Assembly (NCBI GenBank): GCA_013398955.1
Contig: VWPU01014826.1
Span: 62,001-126,000 of the forward strand
DNA: 64,000 nt
From: Callaeas wilsoni
Taxonomy: Eukaryota > Chordata > Aves > Passeriformes > Callaeidae
Direction: 5' to 3'
Position 1 is the stretch's first letter, and each line of letters starts with the position of its first letter. The notes beneath the pieces were generated by a model. It did not search any database. It had not been told where the DNA came from and saw only the letters and a program-made list of their open reading frames with translations. This document shows positions 39,507 to 53,200 of this stretch, in pieces. The translations under genes and the position numbers were made by a program.

Positions 39507-39749
39507 CAGCAATATGTTGAGAAGGAAAGAAAGAAAAAAAACACAACAGGTTTGGATAACGTAAAAAACTCCCAACTGATTCTATTAACCAGTTCTTGTC
39601 TTGAGTAGAAAATGTATCACTATAAATCTCCTGTCATGCCACTGGGTTATCTCTTCATCTCCTCCTTAGGCACTTCTGGCTATCTCCTCATTTCCAACTT
39701 AGGCACAAGAAACCTTGCTTCAAGATGTTTTGATTCCAGACAGTCATCC

Positions 39750-39810
39750 CACTACCCCATGCCTCAGTTTCCCTGTTTTTCAAATGGGGCAACAGTGTGA
39801 CAATGCTTTT
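39750..39810 (+). repeat. MIR-like ancient SINE fragment
   Basis: The text ccccatgcctcagtttccct, followed by tttttcaaatggggcaac, matches the conserved MIR segment tgcctcagtttcctcatctgtaaaatgggg. Confidence 0.55.
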
Positions 39811-41084
39811 ATTTTTAAAAAAACCAACTCTTTGAGACTCTTAGGCAGTAGGTAATAAGACAAGAACCAGGACTTAATCCCATTGCTTTGTCCTACATGA
39901 TTACAGCTGTTTATTTTCCCTTACTCCACCATCCTGCTTTTAGGTCTCCTAAAAATCTTTCGCTTTTATTCAACCAAGAGGACCTGATTTTGAAATTCAG
40001 TCTTATTCTTGTTGCTTCTCTAGAGAGTTTAAGGCAGTTTGGTACTGACTTCATATCTTTCTGAATTCTATAGAGCTGGGACATTTAATGGCAATGACAT
40101 TTATCTGTGTTTGTCTCCTTCTAGTAGGTGACTCAACCACAGCATATTGGTTGGGCAGGCAATACCTCATTCCTTGGAATACAAAGGACAATGCCAGAAA
40201 TGTCACCACCCAGTCTTGGACATACTAGTGCTTCTATGCTTCAAGTCCATCTATATGTAATGACCCAAAGATGGAACTCACCCTTTTAAAGGTTCATGGA
40301 CTTATGGAAAATGCATAAAAGTAAATAATCCATACTTCCAGGGGTGCTTTAGCTCTTGGCTTTTACTGATTCCAGCCTTTGGGGTACTGCCAAGTCATCA
40401 GTGCACTAAGATACAAGAAAGCAGCTACTTGTCAGCAAGGGAAAACATTTATAATCTATAACCACTAACCCACTGACTGGATTTGAAGTCAGCTTTCTAG
40501 ACTGGCAAAGGAACTCATCCAAAGGAAACCAGTACTACTCCTATAAGGTAAAAGAATATGCAACGCTACAATGAAGACTGTAAAAGCCAGGGATGCGCTT
40601 CACAAGATAGGAAGCTCATAGCTGTGCTTTTCTTGAACCATTTGTTGTCAGCAGAGATAAATATCAAGTTTTTTTGGGAAAGACAAGTTTTATGCTCAAG
40701 GAAAATCCATTCAGCATGCCATTCACCACAGTTTAGTATTCATAAATACTAAATTTTGTATGCTCAATAGGATGTCACTGTTCTTGTATCTGTACCATCA
40801 TACAAAAAAAACCCTAAACCAAATAGAGCAGACAGTTTTTGGGTTTTCTTTAGATCATTTTGAAATCAGCTGACAAGCTTTCAGGCACAAATAATTCTTC
40901 CATAGCACACCTCAAGCTAAGGTCAGGTTAACCTGATATTGTAAAAACATATTTGGTTCTTAAGCACGTATGGAGCAGGGAGGAGCAGTAGAAAGGAATG
41001 AGATGAGAAGAGAGTCCCTATGAGTCAGTGACACAGGCAACTGCCATCTGTGAACCACTGCAGGCTGTGGGTTGCACTTGGGGA

Positions 41085-41156
41085 ATGTACAGTATCATAG
41101 AAGGAGGAAGCATTTTTTCAGGTAGAACTTCTGCATTACTCAGCTGCTACAGCAAC
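41085..41156. repeat. 72-bp direct repeat, copy 2
   Basis: Same orientation as copy 1, exactly 1,650 bp further right, with 3 mismatches and no gaps. Two of the three changes fall in the left arm of the inverted repeat, giving GGTAGAACTTCTGCA, so the symmetry seen in copy 1 is lost here. Similarity stops abruptly on both sides. Confidence 0.95.
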
Positions 41157-41630
41157 ACATCACATCAGAATGGGGGCCCGAGCTTGCTACTGCTCTGCCT
41201 TGGAGATGGCCCAATCTACACCATATTTAATCTGGAAACAATGCCTGATCTTGCGTCATCAAAAAAGACCTCACACGTTCTCCCAGATTTAACATAATTT
41301 ATGGCTTCACAAATCTTTCCATGGATATCTAGAAATATCTGAGGATGTGGGCCCTTTCTATCACTCCTAATTCCTCCAGCAGACCCTAAACAAAGATTTA
41401 CTCTAGAATCTGGTTATTTTGAAGGAGAGGTTCAGCAGTTAGGATAAACTCTGAGTTCATCCCTAAACCTCATGACACTTCCCCATGCTATCATTGTGTG
41501 GTACATGGGAAAAGACATCATGCCCAAACAGCCCTCAAAACATCACTTCCTCTTTGCCAGCCCCACGCTCAGTGATGCATCAGGCTGGAGTTTCTGATGA
41601 ACTAAGTCTGACTTTTACACTCAGTAAATT

Positions 41631-41653
41631 NAAAAAAAAAAAAAAAAAAAAAA
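41631..41653 (+). repeat. Unresolved base followed by 22 A residues
   Basis: A single N precedes 22 A, then an A-rich tail (gcaaaaaaaagaaaag). The N marks an uncertain base call in a homopolymer, so the length here is unreliable. Confidence 0.9.
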
Positions 41654-42560
41654 GCAAAAAAAAGAAAAGTAAAGAAATACCCAGTAAAAACCACAGCACA
41701 ACCACAAGGGAACTCCCTTCTCTACCAGTTTAACACCAGCTCAAATACAGACTAATGCAGTAATCCCTCCCAGCTGCCTAAGATTCTGGCCCTTTAATGA
41801 CCTTGCACAAAACCCTAGTGCTTTTAACTCCAGTACCCTATATTCTGCCTCATTTCCAACTCACTCTGCCCTTGCAGCTAAAAACAGAGGTTGCCCTCCT
41901 GTTAGACTTGCAATTTCCAGGGAGAACTTTGAACTTATATAAACAAACATTTGTATCTCTCATCCAGGGCAATGAAACACAGGATCTCTTTCCCTCCCCA
42001 CCTCCTACCACCACAGACTACTTGGAGAAACCCTAAGACCTTGTATCTTCATGATGAGAGAATTGTTTATTCTTTATCCTCTAGTAATCTTCTGTTGCTC
42101 AGGCATAGCTTTCCTTAATCAGTTCTCCAAACAGACTGAAATCAGGTAAAAATTTCCATCCTGACAAAAATCTGCAGACACCAAGAGTAGAAAGAATTGG
42201 ACCCAAACCATCAAATGTTATCATTCAACCACTGTTAAGTCTGCTTCCCTTAGTAATGCTTTTAGAAAGGGCTAGATACAAGTGGGACTGCAAGAAATCT
42301 AAGTTTTTCTGTTATGTATCATCATACCAAAACCATATTGACATACGATTAGTGGGTTTGTCCTCTTTTATTCATCCTCCTTCCTCCAGCTTCAGATCCC
42401 AGTTCAGAGAGACTGACTTGGGAGTGCACAGAGCACAACCTTTACTGTTAGCAGCAGGCTGAGTAGTGTGGAGAAAAGCACCCATGACTCTTCATACTGC
42501 ATTTCCTGTAACAAATTTCAGTATCAGGTTTCAAAACACTTTACTGAAAGACAGCGTCAT

Positions 42561-42640
42561 CTTCTCAGTCTTACAGATGGGAACTGGAGAAAGGGATTGT
42601 GATTTCTGCACAACTACCACAAGATTAAAAACGGGAACAA
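42561..42640 (-). repeat. MIR-like ancient SINE fragment
   Basis: Plus-strand tcttacagatgggaactgga, followed by gaaagggattgtgatttc, resembles the reverse complement of the MIR core (ttttacagatggggaaactgagg...). It is degraded. Confidence 0.35.
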
Positions 42641-43599
42641 CAGGGAGATTTTTCTGATATGTAAGTGAGCACCACATAGCTTTTTGGTTCCTCTTCTCTC
42701 TCCTGGGGCCCAAGAGGATTTTACCATCTTAGACAAACAATGAAATGACTGACAACAAACATGAAAACTCCTGATTTCTATTAAAGGTCATTAGTTGTTT
42801 GTACATGTTGAAATTTTACACTGAATTATAGCCTTGGGGAATTTTCTGCTGTTATTTCCCACCTGGGCCCAGTTAGCATGAAACTCAGAGAGAAAGGCAG
42901 TAAGACACTACCTTATTGTTACAGGATCTAATCACAGACTATGTGATAAGACCGTGTGGCTCTCATAGCCCTTGAACGGCAGTGGCTGGTGGGCAGCAGG
43001 AGTGGAGGTGCCCTCCATCCCGCAGCAACACGATGCTCTGGAACGGCAGCTGAGAGGGAGGCAGGTGCTCCCTCCCTGACTCCAGCGCTGTGTCCAGGCT
43101 GGAAAGGGACCAAGGCTCTGCAGCCCATCTTGGTAAATGAGCAGGCAGGTGGCTGTCAGAGGACGGTGTGGTGGTGTGCCAGGCAAGAGCTGCCGTGCTA
43201 TGCAAGCCCAGGCACAGGAGTGCTACCAGACGACTGCAATAATACTCACCTCAGCCTGCTTCCATACCCCCAACTCCTATTTTATCAGATGAAAAGAGCA
43301 TGCACTCAGGGTACCAATTTAATAAGATTTCTCCCCCCTACAAAGTGACCAGGAGAGATTTCTATCTGTTGCTGATTGGGCTGATAAAAGCAGTCTTTTT
43401 TTTCCTTTCAGCAGTTTACAACTAAGCCTGCCCTAGAACAAGTAGGGTCATTTTAGTCTGTGACCACATACATAAATTGTATCTGCAGAACAAAGGAATC
43501 TCAGGTCAATTAAAAAGATCCTGTGGCTATAATATTCTTCTGGGAAGATGCCATCTACATATGCTTATTACAGCCACATAAATCCCACCCCCTCATTTG

Positions 43600-43800
43600 C
43601 CTCAAGCGAAGTAATTGTCTTTAAAAGCAAGCAAAATAATTATTTTTCCAACATACTTGTCATCATTAATTATGGCCAGAATAGCCAAGTAGGAGCTCAT
43701 GCCCAGGCTTTTAAATGCTTGTAGCTAGTTAGCATGGCTGCCTGTAACTTTTCAGCCTTTTCTGCAGTGTTAACATTAACATACTATGGCTTCATTAAAT
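43600..43800. promoter_or_regulatory. Possible conserved non-coding block
   Basis: Intronic sequence with tcattaattatggcc and several other TAAT cores, no repeat signature and no coding potential. It looks like other vertebrate conserved non-coding DNA, but that impression needs an alignment. Confidence 0.12.
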
Positions 43801-44127
43801 CAAGGCACCCACTGATGAGCTAAGTATGATTCATCTGAGAACACTGAGACCCTTCATGCTTATCTGTCCCTCAGTAAGAATGGGGTTTCATTTATGCCTA
43901 TGTATAAGTATATTCGAGCACTGCTGGCTGTATTCCTAATGTCACATTCAGGCAAACACGTTCCAATGAAGAATAGATTTTTTTAAAACACAATGACTGG
44001 AAGTTGCAGGAATTAAGTGCCAGAAGTCCACTGCGTTAAAGGCATTTCATAGGCCACTTTTGCAAAGCTATGTGGCACTAATCTACAAACATGGGATACC
44101 AGCTTCTGAAAAAACAGAATGAAAACT

Positions 44128-44216
44128 TTGGCCTGGCTCCTGTACTTCTCCCTGAGCCAAGTCTCCCACTGACGTTGACAGGACTTTCCCTGCATAAAGG
44201 CTACAGAGTTTGCCCT
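44128..44216. repeat. Ancient amniote interspersed repeat fragment
   Basis: The text tctcccactgacgttgacag, then gactttccctgcataaagg and ctacagagtttgccct, matches motifs I remember from an abundant amniote repeat (ctcccattgacttcaatgg, ttttgcctgagtaagg, ctacagaatttggccc). It is the same group as 20,005-20,066. The family name is not certain. Confidence 0.5.
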
Positions 44217-46135
44217 ACTTTTCTCCTTTTTTTTTTTTTTTTTCCCCCTCTAGTTTAACAGGACAACCAATGGTAGGGAAAGAGATGCTGTTTCCCTGCA
44301 ACACGGAGAGTAGATAGATGTGCTGGGTAGATGTGATGTGATGAAAACCCATCTGGTTCAGAAGATTCCAGAGTAGTGGGAAGTCCACTGAAAGCTAAAA
44401 ATGCCTTCTGGAAGCTAAACTGATTTTTGAATGACATGTTTTTAAAGTAACAGTGACTTTTGTTGGTCAACCAGCCTGAACACAATCTGGTTTCTGAATC
44501 ATTGCCACTCCAGGCATTCATAAATTTCAGGTCAGCCCACCAAAATCAGGAGATGGGCTTCCAACTAATGGGAATTTTTCATTATTATCTATCTCCTGGT
44601 TTCTGAGCCTTTGCTGATCCTTTATTTTAAATCCATAGGCATTACGAGACTTGCTCCTTATTAATGAAAGCTGCAAGTTTTACCTAATCATAATATTCAG
44701 AATTAGGGTTTTCAAGGGAAAACACATACTCAATGAAACATGGCATATGACTTCAGGCCTATGTACTCTAAACAGGAAATCCCACAGCCTTTTCATATTT
44801 TTCTTAATTCACTTTGGAAATGAAATAAATTAAATCATTCAGGTACCTAAACCAAGATGAGGACAAATGTATCTACAGCACTTACAAAGCAGAACAAGAC
44901 AAAGTGGTAAGAGTACAGTGCTTAGTTAAGAGATACTGACACAATAAACTGATTGGTAACACATTTTTACTGCTTCAACTGAGCACAAAGCATGGCTTTT
45001 AGTGACAAGTAGGTAAAACAGAACAGAATACATCACTAAACCTGTAAGTGTTATGAGAGTGGGGAAGGAGCCTTTGCTTAGAGCCTCAGCACAGGAAATA
45101 GATGCAATTCTGTTCCTAGTCCTACTAGCCAGAAGTTTATGACACACACATGTGCTCTCCACCCTGAAGAGGATGATGGAAATTGAGACAAAGCAGGGCT
45201 GCTGGTCAGAAGCCCCAGACAAGCTCCCTAAGCACCAGTGTCTCTTGCTGGATCCTCCAGCACAGCTACTCGGAGAGCCACACCTTCGCCCCACATGCGC
45301 AACTGGGACAAGGAAAAGCCCTGGGAACCAGTTAAGGGAAAAGGATTTTTTTCTCTTCAGAGTAAGCTCTGATTTTCATCCTCATTACAGCATTGCCACT
45401 CCACAGTCCCTCAAGCATAGATAATGCACCACAGCAATGCCATGCAAACCTCCCCAGGCTTTTACAGAGGAAGGGGAAAGAGGAATAAAATAGTAAAATG
45501 CAAATCAATCACATGCTGAATTTCAAAGCTGCCTTTAATTACAATTTCTTCCTGTTTCCCTGGATGTTTTGAGCACTGCTCTAAGCAAGCCAAACTGATA
45601 AACAGAGTCCTGATCATCTTACTAAACTCATTCAAGCATATAACATCTGCCTTGGCAAGTCACTGGCTTTGAACAGAATCTGAATTCTATGCTACAGTCA
45701 GGCAGAAGAATCAAGGTACTATACTTCAGTATTTCTATTTTTGCATTCCTCCACTGGGCAGAGATTGAGACACAACTTCTCTTTCATGCACCGATGTGAG
45801 GAAGCAGAGACAGCGCAGGTTCCTGTAAGACTCTAAACAGGAGCACATCTTCTTTAAGGCTTACACCACTGCTTTCCTGGGACCTGCACCCTCTAGCCCT
45901 GCACTCGGGCCAGGATTCCTTCTTTTTGGATGATGCCTCCTCAGGGCAGCAACTTGACAGTGAGCTTTCTATTTTCCCTTTGCCTCTACCAGAGATGACA
46001 GCAGGCAAACACCCTCTCTTCAGAACTGACAATTACAACAGCAATTATCCCAGCTAGAAAACAGGCTTATTCAATCCAGCAGAAGCTGCCTGCATTTCAA
46101 GGTGCAGCAGGAGAAATAAATACAGCCATGCCACT

Positions 46136-46207
46136 GGGCCAAATTCTCAATCAGCCATACTGATGTCAGCATAGCCTGATTTATCCTCGGCTGAGGGATC
46201 TCACCCC
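46136..46207. repeat. Ancient palindromic amniote repeat fragment
   Basis: It opens gggccaaattctcaatcagc and ends ctgagggatctcacccc. The two ends are imperfect reverse complements around a centre resembling the gtaaatcagcatagctcc motif of a non-autonomous amniote repeat with long inverted arms. Similarity may continue to about 46,390. Confidence 0.45.
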
Positions 46208-49200
46208 ACTTCTTTCCAGCAAAACCACAGCTGAGAGCTTTAGGCCTGTGCACTGAGCTCCAGGGTAGATTTATACTAGGAGCTTTTCCAGTGGTGCCAG
46301 AGGGGTAGAAGACTGAAGCATCATTCCAGTACACTGTCAGCTTAGACCAATGGAGCTGCAGATCTGCTATCGTAATGCAGCCTGTGGCCCACGCTGACAA
46401 CACCCTCATGTAAAGACAGGTAATGGATATTTAACTGCACCGGCAATGTCTGCTAAGGCAGATGTGTTCATCAGAGAGGGCATCTATTTTCATCCTTGAC
46501 CAGTAAAGGGAGTTAAAATGTACATTCAGCTTCAGACTGGTACACCTAGAGTAATTTAAGCACCTTTATCCACAGAAGCATCTTCACAATAGAACAGAGA
46601 CAGAAGAAATGAAAGTGTATTTCAAGGAGATTGGAACAGTTTTTTAATTCAGTGCAAATGGGTTTGGCCTAAATTAAAACCTCTCAAGGTATTATATTTT
46701 GCAGAAAGTATTTCAATGTCTCTACTCATAAATATGTTCCTTATCTAAAAGCTGATCTACAACAGAAGAAAAGCTCTGGCAAAATCAATCAATGCAAAAA
46801 TAAACTAAAAACATTTGAAAGACAGTTTGCTGTCTTGGGATAACACAAAATGAATATTTTGCTTTGCTGAAAATACATTTCAACATATCTGTCATCTGAT
46901 TTTTGCCAGGATGCTTTAACTGATATCTTTCCCCAGATTTCTTACCCTGAGATCATCACTTTCACAGGAAAAAAATGTAGGCGAGTAATAAAAAAAATCT
47001 AAGAAAAATAGAACCCCACAACAAAGGCCAAAACCTCCAAAAAACAACAACCAAACAACCAAAACCACAACCCCTTCCTCCCCAAACAAACTAAACTAAA
47101 CTTTTACTTTTCTCCAGTAGTACCTAGATTAAGCCCTAAAAGCTTCTCTTTGTTCACAACAGGCCCTGCAGGTGAGAGTGCTACAGGGGCTCAGACAGCT
47201 CCTTTCCCAGCAGAGGAGCATGGATGGTAGGAGATTTTGCACACTCTGTGCTCCAACTGCTTTGATCCATCAACACCACCAGCTAAGCACTTCACACCAC
47301 CAGCCTCACTGATAAGGACTGTCAGCATCTTCATCACTCTTCTACTGCACACAGGTCCACAGCCCACACGCATCACTTCTCAGACTGCATTACTTTGATT
47401 TACTCATTTGTACTTATGGAGTGAAACAGTCTCTCCACCTTTCATGCTGAATATACAGATGTGAGGCTTGATGTACTATGCAAATACACCACCATTCTGC
47501 TTTAAATTGCACTCTGGCTCCTCCAAGTTTTTTTCTCCCGTTGCACACCAGAAAAACATCCCAACACACTTGAAGCTAATGCAGTGATACTCAAACATCT
47601 GAAGAGTCAGGAGTTGAGATGTTAAATCTAAAACCCACTAGTGGTGATGCAGATATCCTCACATAACAGGTTAAGATGATTTACTGCTAATCACTTGCAC
47701 ACAAACACCCAGGTAAAACACTTCACTCCCCCCACCATCAGCTGCACAATGACAATTTCATTTTTACATCTGGGGACAACTGCTCCCTACAGCTGACAAA
47801 AAAATCATGTTTTTCCATAATGATACTACTTCAGAAGACTGAGAATTAAATATTTAGACAGAGAGATCATTATTGATTAGATCTGATAACAAGGGATCAA
47901 CAACTTACGTCAAGTACATAATGCAGCCCTAGGATGGGGAGGGAGGGGGATGAGGTCTCAGGAGGGAAGAAAGATCAGAGCAGGGGTATTCAAAAGCCTC
48001 ACATATTTTAGGCTCAAAAGTGTTGGATCCCACCGGTTTACCTAACAATCTGGAAAATGAAGCAGCCTAGAAAATCTTGATACACAAATTCCAGCCCCCA
48101 GTTTCAACAGTAAAGAAATTGTTTAGTTCAGGGTACAAGAGTACCATGTACTCTTCAATGCTGTTAGCTGAAACAAGTTTCAGAACATCGCAAAAACTTG
48201 AGACTTTAATCAAAACAAAGAAACTGATGATCTTCCCTAGGATACTAGCATCTTGTTGGTGTTGTGGTGGAGAAGGGAAATAAGATATTTCCTTACCCAA
48301 TTTTTTTTGCTTTGCTGTTTCTTCCCCATTCCTGCAAAGTATGTGTACAGTGTGGTTTCAGAGTATGGCAGTAGGACGTCTGCATTGTAAATGCTAGCAC
48401 TCATGCCTTTGATCCATGGGTGGCTATATCTAGGACCTCTGAACAGGCTGCTGCAACCAGTGTGAGAACCCTTTCTGGAGTCATCTTGTCTCCTCAGATC
48501 TTTTCTGATACACTAATTAGAGTGAGCAGTACCTTAGCTATGAATGTGTCAGACCTCTCCTGTTTTGAAGCACATTGCAGAGGATGCTTCACTGTGCAGC
48601 AACTGAGAGTGCACAACAGAGGTGCTGAGCACCGTCAGTCTGCTATCCATGCATGAGGAGCCTTTCTGAAGCCACTGCTCAGCTGCAGCCACCTTTCCTG
48701 AAACTGCATCCCCAGCACTGCCACCAGAAGAACAGGCTGGATCAAAGCAGCTAGCCTAAGCAATCTCATCACAATAATCCACTGAGGGAGACAAGTCGGG
48801 TTAAAAACTGAAATTGCCCAACTCTTGTTCAACTCTTTATATAATGCAGCATTTTGCACTATTATCCAGCACCAGGCATTGTAAGACTCCTTTGGTGTTA
48901 CCTGTAACAACTGTTTTGCACAGGATTACCTGTGTCTTGCAGGCTGGGCAGCTCATCCTGGGCAGAAAGGGTTGCATGGTCCAGGATGGATCTGCCACTC
49001 CAGCCTGGTACTGACAGCTGTCCAAGTCTTTCTGTCCTGGTGGAAAGGAGCCAAGTAAGTTCTGCCAAGAATCTGACTGGGTTGCCTAGAAAGGGGACCT
49101 GGGGAAGGGAGAGCATCTCTGCAACTGATTCTTCTGAGACAGAGCCTTCTCACCTGCCACTCCTTCTGAACTGCCTTTCAGGTCTTTCCTGCTGTCCTCT

Positions 49201-50084
49201 AAAGCACTACCTCCTTTCCTCAGCACTTTCCTCTCCAGAACTTCCCCCAGACTGGTTTCCTAAGGCCAGTGGGTAATTCCCAGACGGGAAACTCTGGAGA
49301 ACTATCTGACATTTAGCCCATTCCATCCAGGAGCTGACAGAACAGAGCTAAGACTAGTAGTTGGATCTGCAGGGCCTCACACAGTACTTCTGACAATTAA
49401 GTTTCCTCATTTTGCTCTAATGACCTTGCACACATGACAGTGTTTGCTGGGTGGACAGCAAACTGTTCTATACCTGCCACTAACCCCACCTTAAAGGAAC
49501 CAAGGGTTGACAGTTCCTTTGAACATAAGGATCAAGCTTACATTACTATGATGTATAAAATTTCCAGCCGCCTATAAAATTTAGTGTTATCATTATTTGT
49601 ATTTTACATGCAGACATAAAAGGAAAGAGAAATAACCCATGTAATTACTGGCCTGAGCCAGACCACTTGTCCAAGCAAGAACATAAGTACTACGAAGGTA
49701 ACTAATCACTAATCAACAGGAAGATGGTAAATGATGGATTTCAGAGGGAGTGTTGGTTTACAAAGGGCAAAGTATTCCAGACAAAATGGGCTGGCTTGCT
49801 GCAAGGAGGCTGTAAAACAAGCAAAGTGCAGCAGGGGCAACGTGCTTGGATTCAGTTTCAGTATCCATGGTTCCAGAATTCCGTAGTGCTGTAACTCAAG
49901 TTGTCTGGAATATGAACACAGTCAGAGGTACTCAAAACTCAGACAGGCTTCTCAAAAAGGCATTATCATAGCACTCAGTGCATTAAACTTAGAAAGAAAT
50001 ATGCAGTAGCCAGCAGCAGAGCAGGAAGCTGACAGAGAGGAGGCCAGCTGCTCTGAACAGGAACATGGCTTTGATTCCTTTGCC

Positions 50085-50205
50085 ACAGCTCCCCATCTGC
50101 AAAATGGGGAAGAGGACAACTTACTTCTGTCTCGTGTGGCATGGCAGAGGCTCCACAACAATTAATGCTGGCTGTAAGCTACAAAATCACTCAATAAGGC
50201 ATGAC
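50085..50205 (+). repeat. MIR-like ancient SINE fragment
   Basis: The text gctccccatctgcaaaatgg, followed by ggaagaggacaacttactt and, near the end, aaaatcactcaataaggc, follows the MIR order: tcctcatctgtaaaatgggg, the ata...tacctac part, then gcgctcaataaatg. Confidence 0.5.
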
Positions 50206-53200
50206 TGAGCTAGATCAGGCACAGACACAATCACATTTCTCTTAAGTTAGGGAAAGCACACCATAGTTTACATCAGCTTTATGCCAGCTGCAGGAGAAAA
50301 GATACCTAATCCAACAAAACTGGAATGATAGAAGCAGACCATATCTGAGTAAAAATAAAGCTTGCTAGTTTACAGTCTGGTTGGTGGGGATGTCTTTTCT
50401 TTTTTAAAAAAAAATGAAACATCAAAAAGAATTTATATCAGAACAGCGCTTTGGATCACATGCCTACATCTTTGGTACTAACAGCTCTAAAACAGTGTTC
50501 AGTTTTTGAACAGCCTCAGACTCAACTCTTCAGTACATGTCAAATCTCTCATCAAATGCACACAGTATGAGGCCCTAGTCTCAGCTGTTCTTCAAGTTTT
50601 GTATCTAGATTTTTGTTTGCATCTCCATTTAGAGGCTTCCAACCTTTTTCTCTCCCTAGGGAACACATCTTTGGATGTTTTATTTACTGTTCAGATAATA
50701 CCTTCATAAAGATCTGTAAATAGAAATATGCGAGAGCGTGTGAAGATAGTACAAGTGTTGCAAACTGCAGTGACAGAAGTAGAACAAAGAATCCTAGATA
50801 GGTTACAAAGACAAAAATAACCACAGGAGATGAAAAATAATGTATTATGTGAAAACAATGCATATGTTATGGAAAAATGAATCCTGGCAACCACCGCAGT
50901 TGACAGAGAACGAAGGAATTTGTATGTGATAAAAGCAGTAAAGAAGGCATTGTTTAGTCTGCAAAATAAGAGATCTCACATCATCAATCTTCTTCCAACA
51001 TATAACATGGCTCTGTGAAATTAAGATGTTGTACAGTTACCTGCTGTATGCCCAGCTGAGCACCTTCTCAGCCTCACGGACAGGATTCTTTCCCTGCTAC
51101 TCTTATCTGAATTAAGTGATTTTACTAAAACTGAAACAAGTCTAATTTCTATGAAAATCAGACTTCTGTGAAAGTTTTAGCTTTCAACAAAATTACTAGA
51201 TGACCTAGCCATGAAGAAGCAAGGTTAAGTAAAATGTTACTGGCTGTTCTGTTACTATACAGCCTACATACAAGCTAGAGCAAACAGTTTGTCGAGGCTA
51301 TCACAACTACTTATGTGATTCAGAACAGGTTCCACCCCTTCTCCTGCACATATACCTTGCAGAGTTTTCTTATAAACTAGAATTGAGTGTTCTGAGCTGC
51401 TATTCAACCAGGCAGGCAGTTCTGTAGTCATCACCAGTAGGTGTAAACCTTACTGGCCTGCACTGGCATACATTCTTTAATGCTGTTTCACGTTTCCATT
51501 TAAAGCTATCCATTTATACTTTAAGACTGCATCTTCTGAAATGGGATCAGAAAACTGAACTTCAGCATTAGTGTCTACAATATTATCCAGAAATAAGCCA
51601 GAGAACATGATGCAAACCTCGAATCATGGAGAACATACACAAGGAACAATTCGAGTTGACCCTCACCCTGAACAGACAATCATTTCTGATGGAATCATCT
51701 CCCCTACAGCACTCCATGGCTTCAAGACAAGAAAGTGAGGAGGAAAAAAGGTGATGCAGAACTTATTAAAAGGGATGTGAAAACATCACAGGGCCATGCT
51801 ACTAAGTCAGAAAAAAATTCCAAAGTGGTCTGAAAGCCAACAACCTGCAGCACCAAAGGCCAAAGTGGTACGGAGAGAGGGCTAGCTGGCCGCTTCATAA
51901 GCCTGCTAGGACCTTCGGTTCCTGCAAGATCTTTCCCATCAAGAGCAGCTGTGGTGCCATTTTGGGCTTAAAGGGGAAAACAACAGGACAGAACAATAAT
52001 GTTACAACATGGAATCCATCTTTTCCCCCAACTCCCTGCTTTCCCCCTGCCTGCAGGGAACTCTTGCTAGAAGCCACAGCAACAGTTCCTTGTCTCTCTC
52101 TCCCCTCCAGATGGATTGGTGTTAATAGCAGTGAGGCACACACACTACCTAATCAATTGATTTAAAACTGTTCCTTACAATATATACACACAACTTGCCT
52201 GTTTATGACAAAAATTAATCTCGAAGGCTCAATCGCTACAATATTAACAAATCAACATCGTGCAACAAACAAAACTGGTTTTTCTAGTAATAGCAAGACT
52301 GTCTTTTGAGTCACAGTTAGAGAGACTGACTCACCATCTCACTGCTGGTTTAAGATTAAATCTACTCTGATCTCATATTTTTTGCAGTCTTACTCCATCT
52401 ATACACCTCACTGCTTGGGAGTGGATTCTGCTCTCCCAACATCCTTGTACAGTAAGCACAATGTAAATAAAATAATTGAATACTGATGTCAAATAGCTTC
52501 ATTGAATGAGGGTTTTTTAACTTCTCTTCCCATCAAAACTTTCTGTAATAGTGTTTACCCCCAACTTTATGTGGCTGCTATTATGTCTAATTTCAGTCAA
52601 ATACCCTTACAGTCAATTCCTTTGATCCTTCTCACTTACGTGTTTATATAAAAATAAAGACGTGTATTTTTAACTCTATATAGAAATATATTTTGGTTTT
52701 AAGAACTGTGTTGAATGCTGTACTACACTGAGCCATGAGCCGTTTTCTAAGCACGATAACTAACATGTTTATGGGTAAGTGGTAACTACACGCTACCTAC
52801 TCTCTGGTGGATGATGGCCCACAAGCCAACACTTTCACAGAACCTACTGGGGCAGTTAACATTTCTGGCCAAATTGCACTGAAACTGAAGTTGCTGTGAA
52901 GTTACAAATAGCAGGGAGTCTCTGGATCTTCTTAGAAACTATTTAAAATATAGGTGGATGAACGGTAGTATTTGTTGAGAAGTAAATACATTCTTTTATC
53001 CTAATGTCTCTTCACTGCTCGGATACTTTCCAGAGGAGCTGACAAACCACTGTGCCCACTCTGTGATTCTGTGAAAAATCACCCACACAATTTGCACCCA
53101 TTCAAAGAGACGTGAAAAATAACATTTTAAAAGAAATTTTTTGTCTCCCCCATTTTTCTAACACAAGCAAATCTCTGAATATGCAGCAATCTACAATATT

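Noticed and set aside
42928..43348. GC-richer stretch with overlapping open frames on both strands
   Set aside because: It has few CpGs, no promoter-like elements and no recognisable protein; composition alone explains the open frames.
48420..49280. Cluster of overlapping open frames on both strands
   Set aside because: All frames are short, mutually overlapping and without family resemblance or clear splice pairs.
52980..53075. Possible CR1 tail (ctctgtgattctgtga)
   Set aside because: Only the short terminal repeat motif matches. The hairpin and the cccttccaac segment that should precede it are absent.
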